A stretch of 64,000 bases of DNA from an uncultured Clostridia bacterium (GTDB lineage: Bacteria > Bacillota > Clostridia > Oscillospirales > Ruminococcaceae): positions 62,001 to 126,000 of the forward strand of contig CALXCO010000002.1 in assembly GCA_944386805.1 (NCBI GenBank), read 5' to 3'. Under the pieces are notes generated by a model that saw only the letters and a program-made list of their open reading frames with translations, did not search any database and was not told where the DNA came from. A program made the translations under genes and the position numbers. Within the stretch, counting starts at the first letter, position 1. Each line of letters opens with the position of its first letter. Shown here piece by piece: positions 43,502 to 51,848 of this stretch.

Positions 43502-43637
43502 TTGATTTCCTTTAAGCTTCGCCCCACAGCCGCCGGGGTTACAGAGGCGGTGGACACGCGGGACCGGTCTTACAGGTTACTTTTGTAACCTGCAGGCGCA
43601 GGCCGCCTGGTTCCTGTCAGAGAAAAGAGGAATAAAC
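43502..43637 (+). other. Structured gap between rpsP and khpA
   Basis: The 136 bases hold no reading frame I support. CAGGTTAC and GTAACCTG make an 8-base hairpin at 43573-43592, and GGGACC and GGTTCC arms could enclose it. No U-run, so it is not a terminator; purpose unknown. Confidence 0.45.
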
Positions 43638-43871
43638 ATGGAAGAATTGCTGGTCGCGCTGGCCCGCGGCCTGGTCGAAGACAAGGACTCGGTTCGGGTC
43701 ACGGTCGACGAACCGGCTGAGGACGGCACCATCGTCTATCATCTGAACGTGGCTCCTGCCGATATGGGCAGAGTCATCGGCAAACAGGGACGCATCGCCA
43801 AGGCGATCCGTGTGGTTATGCGTTCTGCCGCTCAGCAAAACGGCAGCAAAATCATGGTTGAGATTGACTGA
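43638..43871 (+). CDS. khpA: KH domain RNA-binding protein KhpA
   Basis: A 77-residue single KH-domain protein (also called YlqC or YlxQ-like KH protein). The RNA-binding GxxG loop is in GRVIGKQGRIAKAIR. KhpA pairs with KhpB/Jag, which controls cell elongation in streptococci; khpB is not here. The gene ends with a strong terminator at 43882-43907. Confidence 0.96.
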   Translation: MEELLVALARGLVEDKDSVRVTVDEPAEDGTIVYHLNVAPADMGRVIGKQGRIAKAIRVVMRSAAQQNGSKIMVEID

Positions 43872-43881
43872 CCGCGTCAGT

Positions 43882-43910
43882 AAGCGCACTGGAAATCCAG
43901 TGCGCTTTTT
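43882..43910 (+). terminator. Terminator after khpA
   Basis: AAGCGCACTGGA and TCCAGTGCGCTT form a 12-base perfect stem with a 2-base top, followed by TTTTTG. It ends the ylxM-ffh-rpsP-khpA unit. Confidence 0.92.
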
Positions 43911-43954
43911 GATTGTCGCTTTATGAACAATCTGTAAAAATAAGCGTAGAATTA

Positions 43955-43983
43955 TTGCAAATTTTGTCAATTCATGCTATAAT
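43955..43983 (+). promoter_or_regulatory. Promoter of the riboswitch-flotillin unit
   Basis: TTGCAA (43955-43960) and TATAAT (43978-43983) are 17 bases apart, placing transcription start just before the aptamer. Confidence 0.85.
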
Positions 43984-43991
43984 TTAACCAA

Positions 43992-44098
43992 ACAAAAGGG
44001 AGTAGCGGACAGAGTTCCCTCTGCCGGTTCCATCGACTAAACGGTTATTTCTGATAACCCGGTGGCGCCAGTTCTTACGGATTTGACAAGACTTTTGC
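43992..44098 (+). ncRNA. yybP-ykoY family (Mn2+) riboswitch aptamer
   Basis: The 5' end is AAAAGGGAGTAGC and the 3' end is ACAAGACTTTTGC, matching the AAAGGGGAGUAGC and AGCAAGACCUUU ends of the L. lactis yybP-ykoY aptamer. CAAAAG pairs with CTTTTG to make P1. CAGAG/CTCTG (44008-44023) and GGTTAT/ATAACC (44043-44059) form the inner stems, followed by a CCCGGTGGC loop segment in the expected place. Known members bind Mn2+ and control Mn exporters or TerC-like proteins. Identity is by eye, not by covariance search. Confidence 0.85.
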
Positions 44099-44140
44099 AG
44101 GTAGGCAAACTATTTGTCTGCTGCAAAAGTCTTTTTGTTT
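44088..44140 (+). terminator. Riboswitch expression-platform terminator
   Basis: AAGACTTTTGCAG (44088-44100) and CTGCAAAAGTCTT (44121-44133) form a 13-base perfect stem followed by TTTGTTT. Its left arm is the 3' strand of aptamer helix P1, so metal binding that holds P1 should prevent termination and switch the flotillin gene on. Confidence 0.9.
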
Positions 44141-44302
44141 ATCAGCCGGAAAGTTTCCGCACGCTTTTGTCTGGCGGCGCGGAAGCTCTGCGCAGAAAAG
44201 AAAATTTTCACTTCCCCGCCGTTGTTCATCTGTTTGTATCAAAACCGGTTCTCCACTGTCATAAAATATGGGGGCAACCGGTATTTAAGGAGGAGTCTTT
44301 TT
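44141..44302 (+). other. Distal part of the flotillin mRNA leader
   Basis: About 160 bases between the terminator and the flotillin start. It contains no credible short gene. CGGCG-CGGAAG and CTTCC-CCGCCG can form a long hairpin at about 44173-44226. No second promoter is convincing. The AAGGAGGAG site lies at 44288-44296. Confidence 0.5.
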
Positions 44303-45775
44303 ATGGAAATCGTAATTATCTGCGGCATTGTTGTTGTACTGGCCGTCATCATCTTCCTGTTGGGGTACCTTAAGGCACCGCCCGACACCGCCTATATTAT
44401 CTCCGGTATGGGGAAAAAGCGGATTCTGATCGGACGGGCTGGATGGAGAATCCCGCTGATTGAACGAGTGGATAAACTTTCGCTTCGGGTCATGCAGGTC
44501 GATGTCAAAACGACAGACGCCGTCCCGACTAATGAGTTTATCAACGTTTCGGTCGATGGCGTCGCCAATATCAAAATCTCGTCTGACCCTGTCCTGCTGG
44601 AACGTGCAGCACAGGCGCTGCTGGGAATGAAACAGGTAGACCTGATCAACCTCGTCACCCAGGTGCTGGAAGGCAATATGCGTGAAATTGTCGGTTCGGT
44701 CGGTCTCAAAGAGATGGTACAGGACCGGCAGGGTGTCGCAAAGAAGATCACCGAAAATGTCGTCCCGGATATGGAAAAGCTGGGCATTGAGGTTGTCAAC
44801 TTCAACATCCAGAACTTCAAGGACAATGCCGGAACCATTGAAAATATGGGTATCGACAACGTCGAGCAGATCCGCAAAAATGCCCAGATTGCCAAGGCCA
44901 ACGCCCAGCGCGATATTGCAATCGCAACATCCGAAGCACAGCAGCAGGCCAACGCCATCAAGGTAGAAGCGGAAAAGAAGATTGCCGAACAGAACGCCCA
45001 GCTGTTGGTTCAGCAGGCTGAGATGAAGGTCATGGCTGACAACAAGAAGGCTGAAGCAGACGCCGCCTACTCGATTCAGCAGGAAAATCAGCGTAAAACG
45101 ATTGAGATTACCCGTGCCAACGCGGATATTGCCCGCCGTGAAAAGGAGACCGAGCTGGCTGAAAAGGAAATTGCGCTGAAAGAGAAACAGCTGGATGCCG
45201 AAATCCGCAAGCAGGCCGATGCAATGAAGTACAAAGCCGAAAAAGAGGCGGAAGCTGATTTGATTCGCCGTCAGCGGGATGCAGAAGCGAAAAAATATGA
45301 AGCATTACAGGAAGCGGAAGCCAAAAAGGCAGAAGCCGAAGCGGTTCGCTTTGCGATGGAACAGGAAGCGGAAGGTATCCGTGCAAAAGGCCTCGCCGAA
45401 GCGGAAGCCATCGAGAAGAAAGCAGAAGCACAGCGTAAAATGGGCGAAGCGTCGGTACTGGAAATGTACTTGCAGGCGCTGCCTGAGATTGTCAGAGGCG
45501 CTGCAAGCCCGCTGGCACAGACCGACAAGATCGTCATGTACGGCGATGGCAACGCGACCAAGGTGGTCAAGGACGTCATGAACTCCGCCAGCCAGATTAT
45601 GGAGGGAGTCAAGGAGTCGACCGGACTGGACCTGTCGGCAATCCTGGCCGGAATCGTCGGCGGACGCGCCGCAGCCAATGCGGTGACAAACGACGTCCAG
45701 CCGAGTCAGCCAAGCACCGATATCCAAAACGATACAGCATCTGAACCGACACAGCCGGCGGCTGATGCCGAATAA
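44303..45775 (+). CDS. Flotillin (SPFH domain) membrane protein
   Basis: A 490-residue flotillin. An N-terminal membrane helix at about residues 3-21 is followed by the SPFH domain (about 25-200; GAWR-like RAGWRIPLIERVDKLSLRV, then MREIVGSVGLKEMVQDRQ), and then a long Glu/Ala/Lys-rich coiled coil to about residue 420 with AEAEAIEKKAEAQRKMGEAS. The end is Gly/Ala and then Pro/Thr/Gln-rich. Flotillins organise ordered membrane microdomains. No NfeD-type partner gene is adjacent. Expression is under a Mn-type riboswitch. The ATG at 44303 was chosen from the AGGAGG upstream; a longer frame runs through the leader. Confidence 0.95.
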   Translation: MEIVIICGIVVVLAVIIFLLGYLKAPPDTAYIISGMGKKRILIGRAGWRIPLIERVDKLSLRVMQVDVKTTDAVPTNEFINVSVDGVANIKISSDPVLLERAAQALLGMKQVDLINLVTQVLEGNMREIVGSVGLKEMVQDRQGVAKKITENVVPDMEKLGIEVVNFNIQNFKDNAGTIENMGIDNVEQIRKNAQIAKANAQRDIAIATSEAQQQANAIKVEAEKKIAEQNAQLLVQQAEMKVMADNKKAEADAAYSIQQENQRKTIEITRANADIARREKETELAEKEIALKEKQLDAEIRKQADAMKYKAEKEAEADLIRRQRDAEAKKYEALQEAEAKKAEAEAVRFAMEQEAEGIRAKGLAEAEAIEKKAEAQRKMGEASVLEMYLQALPEIVRGAASPLAQTDKIVMYGDGNATKVVKDVMNSASQIMEGVKESTGLDLSAILAGIVGGRAAANAVTNDVQPSQPSTDIQNDTASEPTQPAADAE

Positions 45776-45800
45776 CAATTATTTGCTGCATAACTGACGA

Positions 45801-45828
45801 GGGCCTCTTCCGTTTCCGGAAGAGGCCC
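45801..45828. terminator. Bidirectional terminator between flotillin and helicase loader genes
   Basis: GGGCCTCTTCCG and CGGAAGAGGCCC form a 12-base perfect stem with a 4-base loop, T-rich on the plus side (TTTTG). It lies between two convergent genes and can serve both. Confidence 0.9.
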
Positions 45829-45838
45829 TTTTGACCGT

Positions 45839-46834
45839 TTAAGATTTCTGGTTTTCCCGCAGCCGTTTAAGCTGACGGACATCTTTTCCGATAAACCGCA
45901 CCTGAATCAGCTGAGAAAACAGCCGGGAAACAATCCGACGGGCGTATTTTTCACCAAACTCCTGCACCGTCAGATTACTGGTGACAATCAGCGGACGTTC
46001 AGAAGAGATACGGCTGTTGAGGATATTATAGACAACCGACTGGGTAAAGCTGCTGCCAAACTCGGCGCCCAAATCATCCAGTATCAGCAAATCTGCTTCC
46101 AGCATCCGATCAAGGGTACCCTCGTCCTCTGTCCGGCGAAAATGCTCATTCTCAATCCGGCGCAGCAAATCCTGCGCCGTACCGCAGACGACATTATACC
46201 CTTTTTCCGCCACCACTCCTGCGATTGCGCGGGAAAGGTGGGTTTTGCCCAGGCCAGTTTCTCCAAACATAAAGATGCCCTGACTGTGAGGGGTAAACTT
46301 TTCGGCATACGACCGGCAGAAATTCAGCACTCTGGTCATCACAAGCCGTGGATTCTGTCCGCTCTCCGGGTCAATCGCATCGGGATAATAGCTCAGGTCA
46401 AAGCTGTCAAAACTGCTCTCCTTCACCGATGAAGAAGCGTTGAGCTGCTCAACACTCAGTTTCCGCATCTCAGCCTTCAGGCATTCGCACCGCATCCCAT
46501 CGACAAAACCGGTATCCTTGCATTTGGGGCAGGTATAGCGCATCTCAAGATAATCGACCGGATAGCCAGCCTGCTGCATCAGTTCCCGTTCACGCTGCTG
46601 CAAACGGAGATTGACCTCTTCAATACGGGCAAGACCTTCGGCAAGGTTGGTCTTTTTCTGCAAAATGACCTTGCTGATTTCCGCAGAAGTCATCGCCAGT
46701 TTGCGGCGAATCTCCATCACTTCGGGCACTTTCTCGGCAATTTCATCCATCCTTTGGGACTGGGCAACCATCTGATCCATCCGCCGGCGGTCAATCCGCC
46801 GCTTGGCCTGCTGAAAAATATCGTTGTTTGACAT
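45839..46834 (-). CDS. Helicase loader, DnaC/DnaI-type ATPase
   Basis: A 331-residue AAA+ protein that loads the replicative helicase. A zinc-binding segment (CPKCKDTGFVDGMRCEC, about residues 101-117) precedes the ATPase domain with Walker A GETGLGKTHLSRAIA and Walker B DLLILDDLGAE, and a sensor region VTSNLTVQEF. The N-terminal 90 residues are helical. It follows dnaD by 14 bases, which matches the DnaD-DnaB-DnaI loading route of Firmicutes. Confidence 0.93.
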   Translation of the reverse strand: MSNNDIFQQAKRRIDRRRMDQMVAQSQRMDEIAEKVPEVMEIRRKLAMTSAEISKVILQKKTNLAEGLARIEEVNLRLQQRERELMQQAGYPVDYLEMRYTCPKCKDTGFVDGMRCECLKAEMRKLSVEQLNASSSVKESSFDSFDLSYYPDAIDPESGQNPRLVMTRVLNFCRSYAEKFTPHSQGIFMFGETGLGKTHLSRAIAGVVAEKGYNVVCGTAQDLLRRIENEHFRRTEDEGTLDRMLEADLLILDDLGAEFGSSFTQSVVYNILNSRISSERPLIVTSNLTVQEFGEKYARRIVSRLFSQLIQVRFIGKDVRQLKRLRENQKS

Positions 46835-46848
46835 CTGGTTTCCCTCCC

Positions 46849-47811
46849 TCAGTCAATGTCTGGCAGGTCAAATCCCTGCCGTGCAAACGCCTCTACATCA
46901 TAAGACGGGCTGCCGGTACCGGAAGAAGATTTGCCGCCGTTATTACCGCTGTTATTTTTCTTGACGTCGCCGCGGAGGATATCCTCCGGCGTTTTAAAGC
47001 CCATCTTGTGCCAGTTTTGCAGAATCTTGCCGATATACGGAAAAGAAGCCTGACCGATCTGGTCAACGGCCCGCTCATAGGCCATCCTGATGATCTCGAT
47101 GTTAAATCCGTAATCCTGATACCACTGCATAATATATTTGCGGTTAGCCGTCGTCAGTCCCCTGTTTTTAATGCCGAAAGTCTCCATCACCTCGGCTTCA
47201 TGGCTCAGCCGTTCGGTCTGGGTACGGATATATTCCTCGGCAAGGGGATGGGTATTGATTCCCTGCTCATGCCATCCGGCCAGCAGTTTGGAGATATAAC
47301 GGTAGTTCCCCCGATCGTGCATGCAGCAGAACTCGACCGCCATCACAATCACATCCGCAGGCAGGTCATATTCCTCCAAAAAGAATACAAACCCCTTCTG
47401 CTCGGTCGAAGAAAGCGGACGTCCAAGAATCTGTTCGGCTGTTGTCAGCAGAAAACGCACTTCCTCCCGGTCGGCACTGACCTTGAAATGGGACGTTTCA
47501 ACCGTTTCAGGCGAATCGGACGAGCCCCGCGGCAACTGAACAGTCTGCGCCTGTTGTTTTTTGCCTGCTTCCAGCTGGCGCTCGACCTCTTCCGCTGGCA
47601 GAATGCCGCTGCTTGTCCAGTAACGGATTGCCTCCTCTACGTCGCTGACCGGGACAGAAAGAACCGCCGCAATTACCGGCGGGTCAATCTTATTGGTCCG
47701 CAAGATGTACAGTATTACCTTGATGTACAGTCCGCTCGCCTTGCCCAGATGTTCATCAATAATTTCAGATGGTACCGCCACAAAGCTGGGCAGTTTAGTT
47801 TTCAGCGTCAT
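46849..47811 (-). CDS. dnaD: DnaD domain primosome protein
   Basis: A 320-residue replication initiation protein. The N-terminus resembles a winged helix (FVAVPSEIIDEHLGKASGLYIKVILYILRT, ...DVEEAIRYWTSSGIL). Two DnaD-like modules follow, each with a YRYISKLLAGWHEQGI or FPYIGKILQNWHKMGFKTPED block (the YxxI-x-xILxxW signature). The C-terminal tail is Asn/Gly/Ser-rich. The start at 47811 has GGGGGAGAAGG upstream. It overlaps the ydcF-like gene by 17 bases. Confidence 0.92.
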   Translation of the reverse strand: MTLKTKLPSFVAVPSEIIDEHLGKASGLYIKVILYILRTNKIDPPVIAAVLSVPVSDVEEAIRYWTSSGILPAEEVERQLEAGKKQQAQTVQLPRGSSDSPETVETSHFKVSADREEVRFLLTTAEQILGRPLSSTEQKGFVFFLEEYDLPADVIVMAVEFCCMHDRGNYRYISKLLAGWHEQGINTHPLAEEYIRTQTERLSHEAEVMETFGIKNRGLTTANRKYIMQWYQDYGFNIEIIRMAYERAVDQIGQASFPYIGKILQNWHKMGFKTPEDILRGDVKKNNSGNNGGKSSSGTGSPSYDVEAFARQGFDLPDID

Positions 47812-48562
47812 CCTTCTCCCCCTCTCCTTTTCGCCGGAACGCGCCGTAAATAATCGCCAGCACCTCACGCAGATGATACATCGGCGCAATCAGCGCCATC
47901 GTCCGGCTTCCGCAAACCGCCGCACCGGACAGCCCGCAAGCTGCTGACAGACGAGTCGTGCGCCAGCAGTGGAAATCACTGGTAATAATCCGCACCTGCT
48001 CTGCCGGTTTCAATTCATCACCGAACAGACGCAGGGCATTGAGCAGATTTTGCCGGGTATTGACCGACTTTCTTTCCAGCAGCAGCCGGTCAGCCGGAAT
48101 AATGCCACTTTTCAGCAGCCACTGTGCCATTACATCCGCTTCCACCGCAGTTTCGTGACGGGTCTGGCCGCCGGACAGAACAACCATTTCACCCTGATAC
48201 AGCTTTTCAGCCAGAGACAGCCGCTCAATCAGGGTTGAGGTCATCTGATTTCCTTTTTTCAAACCACTTCCGAGCACAACTGTACACTGAACCGGCTGTT
48301 TTTGCAATGCACGCGCCCTTCCTGCCAGACTGCCGGTATAGACCACCAGTTCGACGCCACAGAAAATGATCAGCCCAATCACTGCCGCAAGCTGCAAAAT
48401 CCAAACCGGCAGCCATTGGGGAAACAGCAGAATCAGTCCGCCCAAAACGATCATACCCAATCCACCGGCCACAGGCACTGCCGAAAAGCGCACCCGACCC
48501 AGCCGAATGCGGACTATCAAACAATATAAAAGAATTATAGCGCCCAAAACGAGCCAAAACAT
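47795..48562 (-). CDS. YdcF-like (DUF218) membrane protein
   Basis: A 255-residue protein. Three or four membrane helices fill the first 90 residues, then a DUF218/YdcF domain: CTVVLGSGLKKGNQMTSTLIERL, VVLSGGQTRHETAVEAD-like residues, LLERKSVNTRQNLLNALRLF and IITSDFHCWRTTRLSAA. Members of this domain include the SanA/ElyC group linked to envelope precursor metabolism; the substrate here is unknown. ATG at 48562 chosen because GGAGGT lies nine bases before it. Confidence 0.88.
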   Translation of the reverse strand: MFWLVLGAIILLYCLIVRIRLGRVRFSAVPVAGGLGMIVLGGLILLFPQWLPVWILQLAAVIGLIIFCGVELVVYTGSLAGRARALQKQPVQCTVVLGSGLKKGNQMTSTLIERLSLAEKLYQGEMVVLSGGQTRHETAVEADVMAQWLLKSGIIPADRLLLERKSVNTRQNLLNALRLFGDELKPAEQVRIITSDFHCWRTTRLSAACGLSGAAVCGSRTMALIAPMYHLREVLAIIYGAFRRKGEGEKDDAEN

Positions 48563-48601
48563 ATTGACTATACCTCCAACAGGTGAAAAACTCCCGTATA
48601 T

Positions 48602-48632
48602 AGTATAGCACAAAATTCCGCTTTCCGGAAGT
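48602..48632 (-). promoter_or_regulatory. Promoter of ydcF-dnaD-loader unit
   Basis: On the minus strand TATACT (48602-48607) is preceded by TGC, an extended -10 element; the -35 region is weak. Divergent from the coiled-coil gene promoter. Confidence 0.6.
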
Positions 48633-48655
48633 CTGTTCCCATTCAGCTCCATTGA

Positions 48656-48684
48656 TTGACAACAGCAATCCCGGATGCTATACT
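48656..48684 (+). promoter_or_regulatory. Promoter of the coiled-coil protein gene
   Basis: TTGACA (48656-48661), a 17-base gap and TATACT (48679-48684), about 30 bases before the start codon. Confidence 0.88.
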
Positions 48685-48715
48685 CAAACCAGACAGAACA
48701 GAAAGGGTGATCTGG

Positions 48716-49669
48716 ATGGAAGACAAGATTTCAATGCAGCAGCTTGACCAGCAGATTCAGCAGGTCAAAGTACAGGCAGCAGAATTTCAGAACCGCAGGG
48801 GTCAGCTGGATTCACTGGAAAAAAAGCGTACCCAACTGGTGAAAAAAGTGTCTGAATATAAACGGTTACGCGATGAGCGCCGGTCTGAACTGTACCGTCT
48901 GCAAAGCGGCGGACTCAATACTTTGCTGGCAAAGATTTCGTCCGGACGCCAGCAAAAGCTTGACATCTGCAAAACGATGGCCGATGACGCATCCAAGCGG
49001 TATGAAAATGCCGTACTGGAACTGAATATGCTGAACGACGACATCAAAATGCACGAACGGCAGATTTCCGACGGACATAAAGCCCAGCAGAAATTGGAGT
49101 CGCTGCTCGCACAAAAAGCCCTCCTGATTCGCAACAGCGGCGGCGAACAGGCGCAGGAGTTGCTCGAATGTGAGAAACAGCTGGAAGAACTTTCTAACCG
49201 TCAGACAGAACTGAAACAGGCTGTCCAGGCAGGCAGAGGCGCTCTGGCTACAGTCAATGCCATCATTGAAAAGCTGGAAAAAGCCAAAAACTGGGGCACC
49301 GTTGACCTGATTGGCGGCGGGCTGGTTTCGGACCTTGCCAAGCACGGAAATCTGGACGATGCGTCTCAGCTGACAAACCGGCTGCAATCTCAGTTACGGG
49401 ATTTCCAAAAAGAGCTGTCGGACATTTCTCTTCATGCCGACCTGACCCCGCAGATCAGCGACCTGTTAAAATTTGCAGATTTTGTGTTTGATGGCCTGAT
49501 TGCTGACTGGATGGTACTGGACAAAATCAGCAGTTCCCTTTCCCAGGCAATCCGTACCCGCGACCGAATTACCGCCTCGCTGCACCAGCTGGCATCTATG
49601 CAGCAGGATTGCACCGCCAGACAGGATACGCTGCGCAGTCAGCGGGATGCCAGCCTTTCAAGAAATTAA
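48716..49669 (+). CDS. Cytoplasmic coiled-coil protein of unknown function
   Basis: A 317-residue protein with no signal or membrane segment. Residues about 10-190 are a long coiled coil rich in Gln, Glu and Lys. A second region at about residues 195-240 contains WGTVDLIGGGLVSDLAKHG, which I recall as a conserved block in uncharacterised Clostridial proteins; its GGG is probably a turn or membrane-touching loop. A second helical bundle follows. The start is at 48716 with AAAGGG upstream. Single gene with a strong promoter; function unknown. Confidence 0.85.
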   Translation: MEDKISMQQLDQQIQQVKVQAAEFQNRRGQLDSLEKKRTQLVKKVSEYKRLRDERRSELYRLQSGGLNTLLAKISSGRQQKLDICKTMADDASKRYENAVLELNMLNDDIKMHERQISDGHKAQQKLESLLAQKALLIRNSGGEQAQELLECEKQLEELSNRQTELKQAVQAGRGALATVNAIIEKLEKAKNWGTVDLIGGGLVSDLAKHGNLDDASQLTNRLQSQLRDFQKELSDISLHADLTPQISDLLKFADFVFDGLIADWMVLDKISSSLSQAIRTRDRITASLHQLASMQQDCTARQDTLRSQRDASLSRN

Positions 49670-49681
49670 TCTTTACCTGCA

Positions 49682-49715
49682 AAACGGGCGGCCAGTAAAA
49701 ACTGACCGCCCGTTT
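49682..49715. terminator. Bidirectional terminator
   Basis: AAACGGGCGG and CCGCCCGTTT form a 10-base stem with an inner CAGT/ACTG. It lies between the convergent coiled-coil gene and the flavoenzyme gene; A and T flanks allow use in both directions. Confidence 0.85.
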
Positions 49716-49735
49716 GTTATCGCATAATATGAGAA

Positions 49736-51730
49736 TCAATCGATATGGTTTGCGACTTCAAACGCATCCCAGATCGCATACATAATATTGGAAACGTTCT
49801 TCGCGTCGCCCAGCAGATAGATATCCGGAATCTCGTACTGCAATTCTTCGTACAGGCTCTTTTCCTCACGGTATCCGACTGCCAGAATCACGCTGTCTGC
49901 CGCAATCAAATGGCTTTCCCCATCCTTTTCATAGGTGAGTTTGCCATCGATGTAGCCTTTGACCCGTGCGCTGCAAACGACATCAACACCTTTGAAGGGA
50001 ATCAGCCCCAACAGCATCTCCTTATTTGCCGAGCAGAGCGGACCATTGGCAGCGAGCAGCTTGTCCATTGCTTCTACAACAGTGACCTTCTTGCCCTTTT
50101 CCACCAGATCGAGCGCCAGTTCCAGTCCGACCAGACCACCGCCGACAATAACAGTGGTATCACCGGGGTCTTTGGCACCGGCCAGCACATCTGCCGCAGT
50201 ATAGACCTTGTCATCGTCACCCAGTTTGAATACCTTAGGAGTGGAACCGGTCGCAACAATAACGGTGTCATAACCACCCGACAGGACCATATCTTTGGTC
50301 ACTTCGGTATTCATATGGACTTCTACGCCCAGCAGCTCCATCTGACGTGCATACCATTTCGCCAGTGCAATATCATCCTCTTTGAAGGAAGGTGCTCCAC
50401 CGGGGATCAGGTTGCCGCCGAGCACGCCGGTCTTTTCAAACAGTACCGGTTTATGACCACGGATTGCCAGCACACGTGCAGCCTCACATCCGGCAACACC
50501 GCCGCCGATGACCATAACCTTACGGCTGCGGAAGATCGGACGGTAAGCATTGGGGCCTTCTTTGCAGGCCTGCGGGTTGACGGCACAGTTGAGCATCGAA
50601 TAATTCTGGATACGGCCCATACAGCCTTCCTGACAGGAGATGCAGGGACGGATTTCATCAGTTTTGCCACAGCGCAGCTTCTTGACATAATCAGGGTCAG
50701 CCAGCAGCGGACGTCCCAGCGAGATAATATCGCAATCGCCGTTTTCCAGCGATGCAAGTGCCATATCCGGGTTGTCCATCCGTCCGGCAAGAATTACCGG
50801 CACATCGACAGCGTCCTTTACAAGCTTGGCGTAGGCGCGATAAAGGCCCTTTTCCTGATACATCGGGGGATGGCTCCACCACCAAGCGTCGTAGGAACCG
50901 ACGTCGACATCCAGCGCATCATAGCCGTATTTGACCAGCAGTTTTGCCGCTTCGATACCTTCGGGCAGGTCACGTCCCATCTCGGTAAAATTCTCACCGG
51001 GCAGTGCGCCAACTCTCCAGTCCTTAATCATGCTCTTGGGGCTGAAACGGAGGGTAACAACAAAGTCCTGGCCACATCTTGCCTTGATTTCTTCGACGAC
51101 TTCCTTGGCAAAACGAAGGCGGTTTTCCAGGCTGCCGCCGTACTCATCGGTACGATGGTTGAACATCGAGATTGCGAACTGGTCCAGCAGGTATCCTTCA
51201 TGAACCGCATGAATCTGCACGCCGTCAAAGCCGGCACGTTTGGCATTATAAGCGCCCAGACCAAACGACTTGACAATCTTATGAATCTCTTCGACGGTCA
51301 GTTCACGGCAGATCTTATCCAGCCATCTGTGGGGAATCGGAGAGGGAGCAACCGGCGGATATTCGCCCAGGTTGGTCGGAATCGTAACCCGTCCAAAACC
51401 GGCAGACATCTGCAAAAACACCTTTGCACCATAAGCATGAATCCGCTCGGTCATTTCACGGGCAGTCCGGGTAAAGTGAACCGAATCGTATGTAGGAGAA
51501 GGACAGTTGGGCATCCCATGTTCTTCCACCTCGTTGTCTACAAAGGTTACACCGGTAATAATCAGGCCAGTACCGCCTTTGGCACGCTCGGTGTAGTAAT
51601 CAATTCCGCGCTGATTAAAGCCGCCGCTTGCGTCTCCAAGGCCCAGAGGTCCCATCGGCGCAAGTGCGAAACGGTTTTTCAGCTGTACATTACCGATACT
51701 GACCGGCGTAAACAGCTTTTGATACTTCAT
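49736..51730 (-). CDS. BaiH/FadH-type NADH:flavin oxidoreductase
   Basis: A 664-residue enzyme with an old-yellow-enzyme barrel (residues about 1-340; LKNRFALAPMGPLGL, HAVHEGYLLDQFAISMFNHRTDEYGG), a 4Fe-4S site (PCISCQEGCMG with a fourth Cys in LNCAVNPQ) and a C-terminal FAD/NAD domain (VIGGGVAGCEAARVLAIRG and VIVGGGLVGLELALDLVEKG). Relatives are 2,4-dienoyl-CoA reductase, BaiCD/BaiH of bile acid dehydroxylation and enoate reductases. No other bai or fad gene is adjacent, so the enoate or enoyl substrate is unknown. Own promoter at 51780-51808. Confidence 0.95.
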   Translation of the reverse strand: MKYQKLFTPVSIGNVQLKNRFALAPMGPLGLGDASGGFNQRGIDYYTERAKGGTGLIITGVTFVDNEVEEHGMPNCPSPTYDSVHFTRTAREMTERIHAYGAKVFLQMSAGFGRVTIPTNLGEYPPVAPSPIPHRWLDKICRELTVEEIHKIVKSFGLGAYNAKRAGFDGVQIHAVHEGYLLDQFAISMFNHRTDEYGGSLENRLRFAKEVVEEIKARCGQDFVVTLRFSPKSMIKDWRVGALPGENFTEMGRDLPEGIEAAKLLVKYGYDALDVDVGSYDAWWWSHPPMYQEKGLYRAYAKLVKDAVDVPVILAGRMDNPDMALASLENGDCDIISLGRPLLADPDYVKKLRCGKTDEIRPCISCQEGCMGRIQNYSMLNCAVNPQACKEGPNAYRPIFRSRKVMVIGGGVAGCEAARVLAIRGHKPVLFEKTGVLGGNLIPGGAPSFKEDDIALAKWYARQMELLGVEVHMNTEVTKDMVLSGGYDTVIVATGSTPKVFKLGDDDKVYTAADVLAGAKDPGDTTVIVGGGLVGLELALDLVEKGKKVTVVEAMDKLLAANGPLCSANKEMLLGLIPFKGVDVVCSARVKGYIDGKLTYEKDGESHLIAADSVILAVGYREEKSLYEELQYEIPDIYLLGDAKNVSNIMYAIWDAFEVANHID

Positions 51731-51779
51731 TTTCGATCAATCCTTTCCACACAGAATTTTGCACAATATTAACAACTAT

Positions 51780-51808
51780 ATTATATCAATTTTCGTACAG
51801 AGAGTCAA
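51780..51808 (-). promoter_or_regulatory. Promoter of the flavoenzyme gene
   Basis: On the minus strand TTGACT (51803-51808) and TATAAT (51780-51785) are 17 bases apart. Just downstream, around 51759-51775, is TTGTTAATATTGTGCAA, which loosely resembles a Rex redox operator. Confidence 0.85.
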
Positions 51809-51848
51809 TGCTGAAAAATGACTGATTCTGGTAAAAAACAGCCTGCAA

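Noticed and set aside
51759..51775. A Rex operator after the flavoenzyme promoter
   Set aside because: Only the left half-site is good; the right half matches poorly, so it is mentioned only as a possibility and not listed as a site.
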